Source: Burkholderiaceae bacterium 16
GTDB taxonomy: Bacteria; Pseudomonadota; Gammaproteobacteria; Burkholderiales; Burkholderiaceae
Assembly: GCA_000955785.1 (NCBI GenBank)
Contig: JYOD01000037.1
Span: 1 to 64,000, forward strand
Length of the DNA: 64,000 nt
Direction: 5' to 3'
Of this stretch, positions 26,401-36,033 are shown piece by piece (position 1 is the stretch's first letter; each line of letters begins with the position of its first letter). The position numbers and the translations under genes were made by a program. The notes below the pieces were generated by a model. That model was not told where the DNA came from and made no database searches. It worked only from the letters and a program-made list of their open reading frames with translations.

Positions 26401-27189
26401 TCAGTCCCTGACCGGCTGCCAGTCCAGGCCTTCGTGCTGGTCCGCCACCAGGATTTCGCCGGCGGATGTGCCCAGCACCGCCGCCAGTGCCTGGGTAGCC
26501 AGCTCCCTTGTATTGTTTTGCTGGCTCAGGTGCGCCGCGACCACGCGCTGCAGGCCCGGGTGCGCCACGCTTGCCAGGATGCTGGCCGCGACTTCGTTTG
26601 CCAGATGCCCGAAATCGCCACCGATGCGGCGCTTGAGCGAATACGGGTAGGCCGAATTCCGCAACATTTCGCGATCGTGGTTGCACTCCAGCACCAGCGC
26701 ATGCACGCCCGCCAGCCGGGCGGTGACATAGGGCGTCTCCATGCCCGCATCGGTCAGCACGCCAAGCCGGGCATCGCCATCGCTCAGCACGAACTGCAGC
26801 GGCTCGCGCGCATCGTGCGGTACCGTGTACGGAAGGATGTGGATGCCGCCAACGACCAGCGGATGGTCGGCGCAGCAGACGCGTACATCGGCCTTGTCTG
26901 CCCCGCGCATATGCGAGGTGGCCAGCCATGTGCCGTGACTCGTGTGCACCGGCACGTCGTGGCGCGCAGCGAAGGAATACGCCGAGCCGACATGATCGCC
27001 ATGCTCGTGGGTGACCAACACGGCATCGAGCTGGTCCGGCGTGACGCCGAGCCGCTCCAGGCGCCGCGCGGTTTCGCGAATGCCAAAGCCGCAGTCGAGC
27101 AACACCCGGGTCGTGGTGGTGCCCTCTTGCGATTCGATCAACAGGGAATTGCCCTCGCTGCCGCTGCCGAGGAAGGCGAAGCGCATCAT
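26401..27189 (-). CDS. MBL-fold metallohydrolase (YycJ-like)
   Basis: A 262-residue metallo-beta-lactamase-fold hydrolase. It starts MMRFAFLGSGSEGNSLLIE and has the dinuclear zinc motif HEHGDH at 61-66, followed by VHTSHGTW, VLTDAGMET and VLECNHDREML, the arrangement of YycJ-like exonucleases and hydrolases linked to DNA repair. GGGAGG precedes the double ATG by seven bases. It follows bamC after 79 bases and may be the last gene of the dapA-bamC transcript. Confidence 0.85.
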   Translation of the reverse strand: MMRFAFLGSGSEGNSLLIESQEGTTTTRVLLDCGFGIRETARRLERLGVTPDQLDAVLVTHEHGDHVGSAYSFAARHDVPVHTSHGTWLATSHMRGADKADVRVCCADHPLVVGGIHILPYTVPHDAREPLQFVLSDGDARLGVLTDAGMETPYVTARLAGVHALVLECNHDREMLRNSAYPYSLKRRIGGDFGHLANEVAASILASVAHPGLQRVVAAHLSQQNNTRELATQALAAVLGTSAGEILVADQHEGLDWQPVRD

Positions 27190-27268
27190 GCGCAAGCCTC
27201 CCCCGACAACTTGCGGGGCCACCCCGCGGCCGGGCGCCGCGGGCAGTCTTGCGCGACCTGCACTCCGG

Positions 27269-28483
27269 TCAGCGCAGTTGCTCGTCGAGCAGCGTAAGAA
27301 TGCGCTTGCCGACTTCAGTACCTTCCGGCTGGCCCGCATCGTTCTGCACCGTCACGGTCGTGCCGGTGCCGTCGCCCTTCAGCGCCACGCGGTACTTCTT
27401 GGCCTTCTTGCTGTCCTCGGTGCCGGTCTTGGTGAACAGCTTGGAGAAGAAGCCGCGGTTGTCCACGGTATCGCGCGTGTCGACATAGCGCACATAGTAG
27501 AGGCCCTGGGCGCGGTCACGGTCTTCCACCGTGAAATTGACGCGGTCCAGCGCCAGCCCGACCGAGCGCCAAGCGCGGTCGAAAGGCTCGGCCAGCTGCA
27601 GCGCCTGGGTGCCGTTTACCTGGATCAGGTTGGCGTTGGCGCTGGATGCCTTGGCGGCACCGGCGGCGGCGGGAGCCGCAGCAGCGGCAGGCGCCGGGGC
27701 GGCACCGCTCTTGGCCATGCGATCGGCCTGCTCTTTCTGCACGCCAAGACGCTGTGCGAAGCGCGAGAGGAATTCAGCTTCGAGCTCAGGATCGGAAGGA
27801 CGCGCCGTCCAGATCGTGTTCGACTTGTCGATGCCGGTCAGCTGCTCCTGCGCGCCACGGTGGCTGATAAAGACCTCCATATTGCCGTTCTGCGCGCGCT
27901 CCAGGCGGGTGCGGAACTTGTCGCGCTCGGAAGTCGAATACAGCCCATCGAAAACCTTGCCGATGGTATTGCGGATGAAATCCTGCGGGATCTTCGCGCG
28001 GTTCTCGGCCCAGTCGGTTTCCATGATGCCGGTCTCTGGCGAGTCCTGCACCAGCAGGAAACCGCTCTCCTGCCAGAATTCACGCAGGGACTGCCACAGC
28101 TTGTCGGCCGGCATGCCATTGCTGATCACCAGCCAGCGCTGGTTGCCGTCGCGCTCCATGCGGATGCCTTGCGTGGACGGCAGCACGTTTTCGGTACCTG
28201 ACTGCTGCTGCGCCACCTTGTTCGACTGGTTATACGTCGAGAGCGTCGAGGTGCCGTTCTGGTCCGGCACCGAATAGCGGCGATCGCCTTCGATCTTGGT
28301 CAGATCCGGGGGCACGTCCAGCGTGGAAGTGCGCTTGGCGGCGGACTTGTAGTCGATCTTGTCGGGCGCCATCGCATCGTTGATGCTGCTGCAACCGGTC
28401 ATCGCGCCCGCCACCAGCACGGGCAAGACCAAGGCGGCACGGCTAACTTGCGTTGCGCCGTGGCGGTTAAGCTTGAGTTTCAT
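27269..28483 (-). CDS. bamC: Outer-membrane protein assembly factor BamC
   Basis: A lipoprotein of the BAM complex. The signal peptide has a lipobox MTGC (Cys31), followed by the unstructured SSINDAMAPDKIDYKSAAKR segment with LDVPPDLTKI, the conserved BamD-binding strip. Two helix-grip domains (about 110-220 and 290-400) are separated by an Ala/Pro linker ([17 protein letters not shown]). At 404 residues it is longer than E. coli BamC, mainly in the linker. It directly follows dapA, the same order as in E. coli. A GTG two codons upstream is an alternative start. Confidence 0.92.
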   Translation of the reverse strand: MKLKLNRHGATQVSRAALVLPVLVAGAMTGCSSINDAMAPDKIDYKSAAKRTSTLDVPPDLTKIEGDRRYSVPDQNGTSTLSTYNQSNKVAQQQSGTENVLPSTQGIRMERDGNQRWLVISNGMPADKLWQSLREFWQESGFLLVQDSPETGIMETDWAENRAKIPQDFIRNTIGKVFDGLYSTSERDKFRTRLERAQNGNMEVFISHRGAQEQLTGIDKSNTIWTARPSDPELEAEFLSRFAQRLGVQKEQADRMAKSGAAPAPAAAAAPAAAGAAKASSANANLIQVNGTQALQLAEPFDRAWRSVGLALDRVNFTVEDRDRAQGLYYVRYVDTRDTVDNRGFFSKLFTKTGTEDSKKAKKYRVALKGDGTGTTVTVQNDAGQPEGTEVGKRILTLLDEQLR

Positions 28484-28529
28484 TGACACGCAATCCTAGT
28501 TAATGGGATGACGGCAAAACACGGTGCGA

Positions 28530-29414
28530 TCAGCCGAGCAAGCCGGCATTCGACAGCGCCTTGCGCACCACGTCGTGGTAATCCGGTGACAGCGGCGTGA
28601 GTGGGAGGCGGATACCGCCCTGCATTCTGCCCATTTGCTGGAGCGCCCACTTGACGGGAATCGGGTTGGCTTCGACGAACATCGCCTTGTTCAGCTCAAC
28701 CAGTTCCATATGGATGCGACGCGCCGTAATCGCATCGCCCTTCAGGGCAGCCACGCACAATTCGTGCATCTTCCGCGGCGCCACGTTGGCCGTGACGGAA
28801 ATATTGCCATGGCCACCCAGCAGCATCAGGGCAATCGCGGTGGGGTCGTCGCCACTGTAGATGGCGAAGCCTTCCGGCGCATCCTTGATCAGTTGCGCGG
28901 CGCGGTCGATATTGCCCGTCGCTTCCTTCACGCCGATAATGCCCGGCACCTGCGCCAGGCGCAGGATGGTGTCGTGCTGCATGTCGGCCACGGTGCGACC
29001 GGGCACGTTGTACAGCACCACAGGCAAGTCCACGGCTTCCGCGATGGTACGGAAGTGGCGGTACATGCCTTCCTGCGTCGGCTTGTTGTAGTAAGGCACG
29101 ACCTGCAGCGACGCATCGGCGCCGACCTGCTTGGCGAACGCGGTCAGCTCGATCGCTTCCTTGGTCGAGTTGCCGCCGGTGCCGGCAATGATCGGGATGC
29201 GCTTGTCGGCCTGCTCCACGGCGACGCGGATCAGCTCGCAATGCTCATCCACGTTCACCGTGGGCGATTCGCCGGTGGTGCCGACGATCACAATGCCATC
29301 GGTGCCCTCGGCCACGTGCCAGTCGACCAGGGCGCGCAGCGCCGGGAAATCCAGGCTGCCATCTTCCTGCATCGGCGTCACGATTGCGACGATGCTGCCG
29401 TTAATCTGTGTCAT
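28530..29414 (-). CDS. dapA: 4-hydroxy-tetrahydrodipicolinate synthase
   Basis: Condenses pyruvate with aspartate semialdehyde, the first committed step to diaminopimelate and lysine. The (beta/alpha)8 enzyme has GTTGES (45-50), the catalytic tyrosine at 135 in [10 protein letters not shown], and the Schiff-base lysine at 163 in [22 protein letters not shown] is the usual start; the open frame extends upstream without family resemblance. At 294 residues it is of normal length. A -10-like TACAAT lies about 45 bases upstream. Confidence 0.97.
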   Translation of the reverse strand: MTQINGSIVAIVTPMQEDGSLDFPALRALVDWHVAEGTDGIVIVGTTGESPTVNVDEHCELIRVAVEQADKRIPIIAGTGGNSTKEAIELTAFAKQVGADASLQVVPYYNKPTQEGMYRHFRTIAEAVDLPVVLYNVPGRTVADMQHDTILRLAQVPGIIGVKEATGNIDRAAQLIKDAPEGFAIYSGDDPTAIALMLLGGHGNISVTANVAPRKMHELCVAALKGDAITARRIHMELVELNKAMFVEANPIPVKWALQQMGRMQGGIRLPLTPLSPDYHDVVRKALSNAGLLG

Positions 29415-29564
29415 AACGTTTGAGAATTCGAGAAACGAATACCGCGATTGTACCGGATACCTCAGGCCTTCCGACCGCACCTTCGACCAGGCAAATCCCA
29501 AGGCAGTTCAACGCGTGAAGTCCAGGTCTCGCCGACCTGGCAGGCAAATAACCCGGGCCGCACT

Positions 29565-30164
29565 TCAGCCCGGCAAAGGATAACGGGGCGGCGCATCGCC
29601 CCCCGTATTTCCACCACCCTCCCTGACTGCGCAAATCCGCTGCACGAAGGCAGCTTTAGGCACTTGGAGGATACCATCTTCGAAGCCGACCACGCGCAAC
29701 GTGCCGCGCACGGCCTCCAGCAATTCACCCGGCCGCAGCAGGAAATCCGGGTTGGAAGGCTTGCCCACGGTCTCGTTGCCGGTGGCAAAGGTTTCGTAGA
29801 GCAGTACGCCGCCCGGCGCCAGGGCATCGAGCAGATGGGGCCATAGCGGCCGGTGCAGATAGTTGGTCACCACGATCGCGTCGAAGGGCGCCTCATCGGC
29901 CAGGGGCCAGGTGCCCTGCTCCAGGTCGGCCATGCGGGTGGCAACCCCACCCGTGGAAGCGGCCAGCGCCGCCAGCACGGCCGGATCGCGGTCGACGCCG
30001 AGCACGGCATGACCCCGGTTAGCGAACCACACGGCATGGCGGCCGCTGCCGCAGGCCAGGTCGAGCACCCGGCCGCCCGGGCGCACCAGGTGCGCCCAGC
30101 GCGTCACCCACGGCGACGGCACGCCCAGTGGCGCGTGTGAAGCCACTCCCTCGGCCGTGCTCAC
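29565..30164 (-). CDS. SAM-dependent methyltransferase, class I
   Basis: A 199-residue Rossmann-fold methyltransferase. The SAM-binding motif I VLDLACGSGRHAVWFA (33-48) is followed by VLGVDRD at the end of strand 2, and a later FDAIVVTNYLHRPLW carries motif IV. The GTG start overlaps the trpS stop (GTGA), showing tight coupling. The substrate is unknown; related small proteins are often annotated as tellurite-resistance-like methyltransferases, but nothing here decides it. Confidence 0.85.
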   Translation of the reverse strand: MSTAEGVASHAPLGVPSPWVTRWAHLVRPGGRVLDLACGSGRHAVWFANRGHAVLGVDRDPAVLAALAASTGGVATRMADLEQGTWPLADEAPFDAIVVTNYLHRPLWPHLLDALAPGGVLLYETFATGNETVGKPSNPDFLLRPGELLEAVRGTLRVVGFEDGILQVPKAAFVQRICAVREGGGNTGGDAPPRYPLPG

Positions 30165-31363
30165 CGGTACCCCAGGCCCATGGCCGAGCGTACGTCTCGC
30201 ATGGTCTCGCGCGCCACCTGGCTGGCCTTGTCGCAGCCGCGCGCGACGATATCACGCAGCAGCGCAGGATCGTCCATGTACTTTTGCGCCCGTTCCAGCA
30301 TGGGCTGCTGCTCGCGCAGGATGCCCTCGATCACCGGTTGCTTGCATTCGATACAGCCGATGCCGGCGCTGCGGCATCCCTGCTCCACCCACTCGCGCGT
30401 GGGCACATCCGAGTACACCTGGTGCAGTTGCCACACCGGACAACGCACCGGCTCGCCGGCATCGGTGCGGCGCACGCGGGCCGGATCGGTTGGCATGGTA
30501 CGCACCTTTTTTTCCACCGAAGCCTTGTCCTCGCGCATGCGGATGGTGTTGCCGTAGGACTTCGACATCTTCTGGCCGTCCAGCCCCGGCATCCGCGAAG
30601 CCGCGGTCAGCAGCGCCTGCGGCTCGACCAGGATGGTCTTGCGCGAGCCGCCCAGATAGCCCAGCAGCAATTCGCGATCCTCGGCGGACAGGCTCTGGGA
30701 CTGGGCCACCAGTGCGCCGCCTTCCTCCAGGGCCTCTGCCTTGCCTTGTTCATGATAGGCACGGCGCAGTTGGAGAAAGGCCTTTGCGCGCTTGCCACCC
30801 AGCTTCCTGGCGGCTTCCTGCGCCCGCTCCTCGAAGCCCGGCTGGCGGCCATAGAGATAGTTGAAGCGGCGCGCGATCTCGCGCGTGATCTCCACATGCG
30901 GCACCTGGTCTTCGCCCACCGGCACGCGGCCGGCGCGATAGATCAGGATATCGGCGGCCTGCAGCAGCGGATAGCCAAGGAAACCGTAGGTGGAGAGATC
31001 CTTCTCCTTGAGCTTCTCGATCTGGTCCTTGTAGGTTGGCACCCGCTCCAGCCAGCCCAGCGGCGTGCCCATCGATAGCAGCAGGAACAGCTCGGCATGC
31101 TCGGGCACGCGGCTCTGGATAAACAGCGTGGCGCGTTCGGGATCGACCCCGGCGGCGAGCCAGTCGACCAGCATCTCCCACGCCGATTCGCCAATCACAT
31201 CGGGCGACTCGTAATGCGTGGTAAGCGCATGCCAGTCCGCCACGAAGAAAAAGCAGGGGTACTCGGCTTGCAGCTGGACCCAGTTTTTCAGTACGCCATG
31301 ATAGTGGCCCAGGTGCAGCGCGCCGGTGGGCCGCATGCCGGAAAGAACGCGATCGGGGAACAT
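30161..31363 (-). CDS. trpS: Tryptophanyl-tRNA synthetase
   Basis: Class I synthetase for tRNA-Trp. The HIGH-equivalent HLGH is at 17-20 and the KMSKS loop in DGQKMSKSYGNTI; VGEDQVPHVEITREIARRFN and PLLQAADILIY are typical. At 400 residues it is the longer proteobacterial type, with an insertion in the C-terminal half (CPVWQLHQVYSDVPTREW) that includes several cysteines (CPVW, CRSAG, CIECKQ) able to bind a metal. Upstream lie the site-2 protease, YciO-like and PHP genes on the same strand. Confidence 0.96.
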   Translation of the reverse strand: MFPDRVLSGMRPTGALHLGHYHGVLKNWVQLQAEYPCFFFVADWHALTTHYESPDVIGESAWEMLVDWLAAGVDPERATLFIQSRVPEHAELFLLLSMGTPLGWLERVPTYKDQIEKLKEKDLSTYGFLGYPLLQAADILIYRAGRVPVGEDQVPHVEITREIARRFNYLYGRQPGFEERAQEAARKLGGKRAKAFLQLRRAYHEQGKAEALEEGGALVAQSQSLSAEDRELLLGYLGGSRKTILVEPQALLTAASRMPGLDGQKMSKSYGNTIRMREDKASVEKKVRTMPTDPARVRRTDAGEPVRCPVWQLHQVYSDVPTREWVEQGCRSAGIGCIECKQPVIEGILREQQPMLERAQKYMDDPALLRDIVARGCDKASQVARETMRDVRSAMGLGYR

Positions 31364-31438
31364 GTCTGTCTGTTTTTATGGGGAATCGGTACTGGTACTC
31401 GTATCCGGTTTTGCCGCCGGCGCGGATGCCCGCGCGGC

Positions 31439-32104
31439 TTACTGCACCAGTGCCAGGACAGGTTGCAGCATCAGCTGCACCAGCCCGCTCAGGGCCCCCA
31501 TCACCGGCTGCATCCACACCTTGGTGATCACGCCCGCGGCTACCAGCGCCAGCACCACGAAGATGCCATAGGGCTCGATGCGCGACACTGCATGGGCGAT
31601 CCGCCGCGGCAACAGCGCGGTCAGCACGCGGCCGCCGTCCAGCGGCGGCACGGGGAACAGGTTGAAGGCCGCCATCACCAGATTGACCAGCACGCCGGCC
31701 CGCGCCATCTGGCTGAAGAACGGCTCCTGCACCTGTCCCAGCACCAGCCCGATCGCCACCAGCGCCCACAGGAAGGCCTGCAGCACGTTGCTGCCCGGAC
31801 CCGCCAGGGCCACCCACATGCCGTGCCAGCGCGGGTTGCGCAGGCGGTCAAAGGCGACCGGCACCGGCTTGGCGTAGCCGAACACAAACTGGCCACTCGT
31901 CATGAAATAGAGCAGCAGCGGCACCGCGATGGTACCGATGGGATCGATATGGCGCGCCGGGTTAATGCTGACGCGGCCCATCGCATAGGCAGTGTCATCG
32001 CCGAACAGTTTGGCCACATAGCCGTGCGCGGCCTCGTGCAACGTGATGGCGAACAGGACCGGCAGGGCATAGACCGCAATGGTCTGAATCAGGGAGGAAT
32101 CCAT
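31439..32104 (-). CDS. Site-2 protease family (M50) membrane metalloprotease
   Basis: A polytopic inner-membrane protein of 221 residues. The zinc motif HEAAH is at 23-27 in the first helix region, and the third ligand sits in NLFPVPPLDGGR. PDZ domains are absent, so it belongs to the small M50 group (like the rhomboid-sized family next to trpS in many betaproteobacteria) rather than RseP. The substrate is unknown. It lies between trpS and the YciO-like gene, all on the minus strand. Confidence 0.9.
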   Translation of the reverse strand: MDSSLIQTIAVYALPVLFAITLHEAAHGYVAKLFGDDTAYAMGRVSINPARHIDPIGTIAVPLLLYFMTSGQFVFGYAKPVPVAFDRLRNPRWHGMWVALAGPGSNVLQAFLWALVAIGLVLGQVQEPFFSQMARAGVLVNLVMAAFNLFPVPPLDGGRVLTALLPRRIAHAVSRIEPYGIFVVLALVAAGVITKVWMQPVMGALSGLVQLMLQPVLALVQ

Positions 32105-32181
32105 GGGGCGCTATTGTACCGGGGACGCGGGAAAGTGCGCCCGCCGCCGGGGCGGCGAGGCGCTGCGGGGGCAAGTCGGGA

Positions 32182-32805
32182 TCAAAGGCCGAAACGCTCG
32201 ATGTCGCCTCGTCCCTGCCGTACCAGTTCAGGCTCCCCGCCCGTGAGGTCGATCACGGTGGTCGGCTGCGCCGGTGCGGCGCCGCCGCAGATCACCAGCT
32301 CCAGGAGCTTTTCCAGCCGGGCGCGAATCACCTCCGGCTCATTGAGCGGGGCTTCGTCGCCAGGCAGTTGCAGGGTGGCCGAGATCAGTGGTTCGCCCAC
32401 TTCGGCCAGCAGCGCCAGCGGGATGGCGTGCTCGGGCACGCGCACGCCGATGGTCTTGCGGGCGGGATGCGAGAGCCGGCGCGGCACTTCCTTGGTGGCT
32501 TCCAGGATAAACACATAGGGGCCGGGCGTGGCGCCCTTGAGCCAGCGGTACTGCCGGTTGTCCACGCGCGCGAAGTTGCCCAGTTCGGACAAGTCGCTGC
32601 ACATCAGCGTCAGGTGGTGCTTGTCGTCGATCCCGCGCAGGCGGCGCAGCCGCTCCACCGCGGCCTTGTCGTCGAGCCGGCAGGCCAGCGCGTAGCTGGA
32701 GTCGGTTGGCAAGGCAATCAGCCCGCCCTGCCCGATGATCTGCCCGGCCTGCTTGATCAGGCGGGCTTGCGGGTTGAGCGGATGGATTTCAAAATATTGG
32801 GACAT
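32182..32805 (-). CDS. YciO/YrdC/Sua5 family L-threonylcarbamoyladenylate synthase-like protein
   Basis: A 207-residue single-domain member. GGLIALPTDSSYALACRLDDKAAVERLRRLRG, then HLTLMCSDLSEL and KGATPGPYVFILEAT, and PARKTIGVRVPEH form the ATP/threonine pocket. SATLQLPGDE replaces the usual SANxSG, which places it in the YciO branch, whose role is less certain than that of TsaC. ATG 32805 gives MSQYFEIHP, the usual opening. It is translated downstream of the PHP gene. Confidence 0.87.
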   Translation of the reverse strand: MSQYFEIHPLNPQARLIKQAGQIIGQGGLIALPTDSSYALACRLDDKAAVERLRRLRGIDDKHHLTLMCSDLSELGNFARVDNRQYRWLKGATPGPYVFILEATKEVPRRLSHPARKTIGVRVPEHAIPLALLAEVGEPLISATLQLPGDEAPLNEPEVIRARLEKLLELVICGGAAPAQPTTVIDLTGGEPELVRQGRGDIERFGL

Positions 32806-32916
32806 AGGCGGGCCAGGGGAAAACGGTCGCGGGCCTGGGGCGAATACCGCGCGCACTCCGGGCCAGCTCTGCGATGGGGAGAAGCGAATGGGGCGCATGG
32901 TACGGGCCGGCGCGGC

Positions 32917-33762
32917 TTACCAGTCATGCCAGACCGGCGTGACCGAGGACGGCAGCGGCGGCAGCGAGCCCAGCTCGACCCGGCCTTCGCCTGGCCCATG
33001 GAAATCCGAGCCGCGAGAGGCCAGCAGGCCGTAGTGATGCGCGACATCGACGTAGCGGCGGTACTGGTCCGGCGTATGGCTGCCAGTGACCACCTCGACC
33101 GCGGCCCCGCCGAGCTGCTTGAACTCGTCAAACAGCGCATCATGCTGCAGTTGCGTGTAGTTGTAGCGCCCCGGGTGGGCCATCACCGGAATACCGCCTG
33201 CCGCCTGGATCCATCCCACGGCATCGGCCAGCCTGGCCCAGCGGTGCCCCACATAACCCGGACAGCCTTCGCCGAGGTAATCGCTGAACACGTCGCCGAT
33301 GGTCTTGCACCGCCCCTGCTCCACCAGCCAGCGCGCAAAATGCGTGCGGGAGATCAGGTCGGGATTGCCAACATGCTGCAGCGCGCCCGCGTAGGCGCCC
33401 TCGATGCCGATCGCGGCCAGCGCCTCGCCGATATCCTGCGCGCGCGCCGCGCGGCCGGAGCGCGTCGCCGCCAGGCCTTCAACCAGCGCCGGACAAGCCG
33501 GATCGATCTGCAAGCCGACGATATGGACGGTCTGGCCGGCCCATGTCACGGAAATCTCCACCCCCGGCACATAATGCATGCCAAGCGCCTCGGCAGCGGC
33601 GCGCGCCTCGGCCTGTCCGCCGACCTCGTCATGGTCCGTCAGCGCCCAGAACGCCACGCCGCCGGCGCGCGCGCGCGCGGCCACGTCCCTGGGCGACAAC
33701 ATGCCGTCGGATACGGTGGAATGGCAATGCAGGTCTGCGTTGATTGCGTGTGGATTTTGCAT
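32917..33762 (-). CDS. PHP-domain phosphoesterase (3',5'-nucleotide bisphosphate phosphatase / RNase AM type)
   Basis: A 281-residue PHP-fold enzyme with three-metal-site residues. ADLHCHSTVSDG (H12, H14), LTDHDEVGG, GVEISV, MAHPGRYN and a terminal GSDFHGPG are all present. Relatives remove the 3' phosphate from pAp or trim 5' ends of short RNAs. It is the first gene of a minus-strand run (PHP, YciO-like, M50, trpS, methyltransferase). Its promoter puts the transcription start almost at the ATG, so the mRNA may be leaderless. Confidence 0.9.
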   Translation of the reverse strand: MQNPHAINADLHCHSTVSDGMLSPRDVAARARAGGVAFWALTDHDEVGGQAEARAAAEALGMHYVPGVEISVTWAGQTVHIVGLQIDPACPALVEGLAATRSGRAARAQDIGEALAAIGIEGAYAGALQHVGNPDLISRTHFARWLVEQGRCKTIGDVFSDYLGEGCPGYVGHRWARLADAVGWIQAAGGIPVMAHPGRYNYTQLQHDALFDEFKQLGGAAVEVVTGSHTPDQYRRYVDVAHHYGLLASRGSDFHGPGEGRVELGSLPPLPSSVTPVWHDW

Positions 33763-33768
33763 GTGTCT

Positions 33769-33797
33769 ATTCTACTCCCGCGCATATTCCGCGTTAA
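33769..33797 (-). promoter_or_regulatory. Promoter for a leaderless PHP-domain mRNA
   Basis: TTAACG (33792-33797), 17 bases, TAGAAT (33769-33774), with only six bases between the -10 box and the ATG at 33762. An 11-base direct repeat TACTCCCGCGC lies at 33773-33783 and 33806-33816, 33 bases apart and bracketing the -35 region, a possible regulator site. Confidence 0.65.
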
Positions 33798-33975
33798 TCG
33801 TGTGTTACTCCCGCGCCAGCGGCCACGTGGGCTAGCCCACACAGCCCACGCCCGCGGGCAGGCCGATAGCCCTGCCGCCAACACTGGCGTAGGCATGGAG
33901 CGCCGCCCCGCGCGGTATAGTTGTGGCCTGACGATCCTCCCCCCTGGCGGCGCCGCGCGCGCTGCCTGCCAAGCC

Positions 33976-35112
33976 ATGCCGATCCACGCCACTGACTCCG
34001 CCACGCCCGAAACCCGCAATGCTGCCGATGGCGCCGCCCCATCCGAAGTGATCCATACCGACGTCCTGATTGTCGGCGCGGGCCCGGTCGGCCTGTTCGC
34101 CGCGTTCCAGGCGGGCGTGCTGGGATTGAAGTGCGAGCTCATCGACGTGCTGGACCGCGCCGGCGGCCAGTGCACCGAGCTGTATCCGGAAAAGCCGATC
34201 TACGACATCCCTGCCGTGCCCGGCTGCCTGGCGCAAGACCTGGTCGATCGCCTGCTCGAACAATGCGCGCCGTTCGCGTTTCCCATGCATTTCAACGAAC
34301 GCGCCAACGGCCTTGCCGAAATTCCGCCCGCACCGCACGCCACGGCCACCGCTCACCCGCCCGGCCACGAACACCTGCACCGCCTGCTGGTCACCACCGA
34401 CAACGGCAAGCGCTTCAACGTGGCGGCCGTGCTGATCTGCGCAGGCGCGGGTGCCTTTGCCCCGCAGCGCGTGGCGCTGCCCGAAGCCGCCGCGCTGGAG
34501 GACCGCTACCTGCACTACGCCGTGCGCGATACCGCGCGCTTTGCCGGCAAACGCGTGGTGGTGGCCGGCGGCGGCGATTCCGCGCTGGACTGGGCGCTGG
34601 CGCTGCGCAAGATCGCAGCGCGCGTCACGCTGGTGCACCGCCGGGAGGGCTTTCGCGCGGCCGACGGCGCGGTGGCCGACATGCGGGCCGCGGTGGCCGC
34701 CGGCGAAATGGACTTCGTGGTAGGCATGCTGGGCGCGCTCAGGACCGAGGGCGACGCCCTGGCCGGCGTCGATATCCGCACCCGCGACGACACCGTCAGC
34801 CTGCCGGCCGACGAACTGGTGGCGCTGTATGGCCTGGTCTCCGAACCCGGCCCGATCGCCCAATGGGACCTCGATATGCGCGCCGGCCGTATCGCGGTGG
34901 ATACCACCACCTACGAGACTTCCCGGCGCGGCATCTTCGCCGCCGGCGATATCGCGTTTTATCCCAACAAGCAGAAACTCATCCTGTCGGGCTTCCACGA
35001 GGCTGCGCTGGCCTTGCGCCGCGCCTATCACTATGCCTTCCCCGAGAAGGCGCTGGTGCACGTGCACACCAGCAACAACGCCACGCTCAAGGAAAAGCTG
35101 ACGCACACCTGA
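33976..35112 (+). CDS. Ferredoxin/flavodoxin-NADP reductase, thioredoxin-reductase-like type
   Basis: A two-Rossmann flavoprotein of the type 2 ferredoxin-NADP reductases. [23 protein letters not shown] near residue 40 binds FAD; [17 protein letters not shown] binds NADPH; there is no CxxC disulfide. [21 protein letters not shown]-like sequence ([15 protein letters not shown]) and [16 protein letters not shown] complete it. ATG 33976 yields 378 residues including a variable 30-residue N-terminus. A much longer frame upstream is antisense to other genes and not used. TATAGT at 33916 may be its -10 box. Confidence 0.92.
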   Translation: [378 protein letters not shown]

Positions 35113-35139
35113 GCGTAGCCGCATGGCGCCGGCCGGACA

Positions 35140-36033
35140 TCACGCGCAGAACGATTCGACCAGCCCGGCGACCACCCGCGGCTGGTCGTGATGCAGCATA
35201 TGGCCGGCGTCATCGACAATGGCCTCGCGGAAATCGCGGAACGCCTTGAAGCGCAGCTTGAACTCCGCCAGCGGCTGCCCCTTTGCAATATGGCTGAGCG
35301 TTTGGGAGTCGCGCGCTTCCACATGCAGTACCGGCGCGGTGGCCTTCGCCCAGATCGCCATCACTTCGTCCAGCCGGTACAGCACGGGATTGACCATCTT
35401 GTGGGCGGCGTCGCCAAGGATTTCCCAGTGGCCTTCGGCGTTCCTGGCCGACCAATGCTCGGCCAGGAACGCCGCGCGATCGTCCGGCAGGCGCGGATTC
35501 GTCTTCTGCAACCGCGCCGCCACTGCCTCCACGCTGTCATAGGTCTTCAGCGGCTGGCTGTGGCGCAGTTCGTCCAGCCAGCGCGCATAGCGGCCGGGCG
35601 CCTGCTCGGCGCGGGTGCCCGTCATGCCAAAACCCTCCAGGTCGACCACGCGGCGCACCCGCTCGGGGCGGATGCCGGCATAGAAGCAGGCGACGTTGGC
35701 ACCCATGCTATGCCCCACCAGGTTCACCGGCTGGTCCGGCTGGTAATGATCGAGCACGGCCTCGAGATCGGCAATGTAGTCGGGAAACCAGTAGGACTCG
35801 GTGCCGGGATAGCGTGTGGGCCACTCGGTCTGCCCGAAGCCGCGCCAGTCGGGCGCAATCACACGCCAGTCGCGCTGCAGCGCATCCACCATGAACTGGA
35901 ACGAGGCGGCCACATCCATCCAGCCATGCAGCAGGAACAAGGTGGGCGCACCGGGCTGGCCCCAGTGCCGCACGTGCATGTCGAGGCCGCGCAACGTGAT
36001 AAATTCCGAGCGCGAGGTTTCTCTTATTGTCAT
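35140..36033 (-). CDS. Alpha/beta hydrolase
   Basis: A 297-residue hydrolase. The oxyanion segment FLLHGWMD is at about 34-40, the nucleophile Ser109 in VGHSMGANV, and a C-terminal DDAGHMLHHDQP provides the histidine. PDWRGFGQTEWP after the second strand resembles epoxide-hydrolase and haloalkane-dehalogenase relatives, but the substrate is open. It is divergent from an acyl-CoA synthetase, with a TetR-like palindrome between them, so it may act on a related acyl or ester compound. Confidence 0.87.
   Translation of the reverse strand: MTIRETSRSEFITLRGLDMHVRHWGQPGAPTLFLLHGWMDVAASFQFMVDALQRDWRVIAPDWRGFGQTEWPTRYPGTESYWFPDYIADLEAVLDHYQPDQPVNLVGHSMGANVACFYAGIRPERVRRVVDLEGFGMTGTRAEQAPGRYARWLDELRHSQPLKTYDSVEAVAARLQKTNPRLPDDRAAFLAEHWSARNAEGHWEILGDAAHKMVNPVLYRLDEVMAIWAKATAPVLHVEARDSQTLSHIAKGQPLAEFKLRFKAFRDFREAIVDDAGHMLHHDQPRVVAGLVESFCA

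Noticed and set aside
32368..33975. Long open frame upstream of the ferredoxin-NADP reductase
   Set aside because: It is in frame with the reductase, but its sequence up to about 33975 is antisense to the YciO-like and PHP genes and has no homology signal; the reductase start is set by its FAD-binding region.
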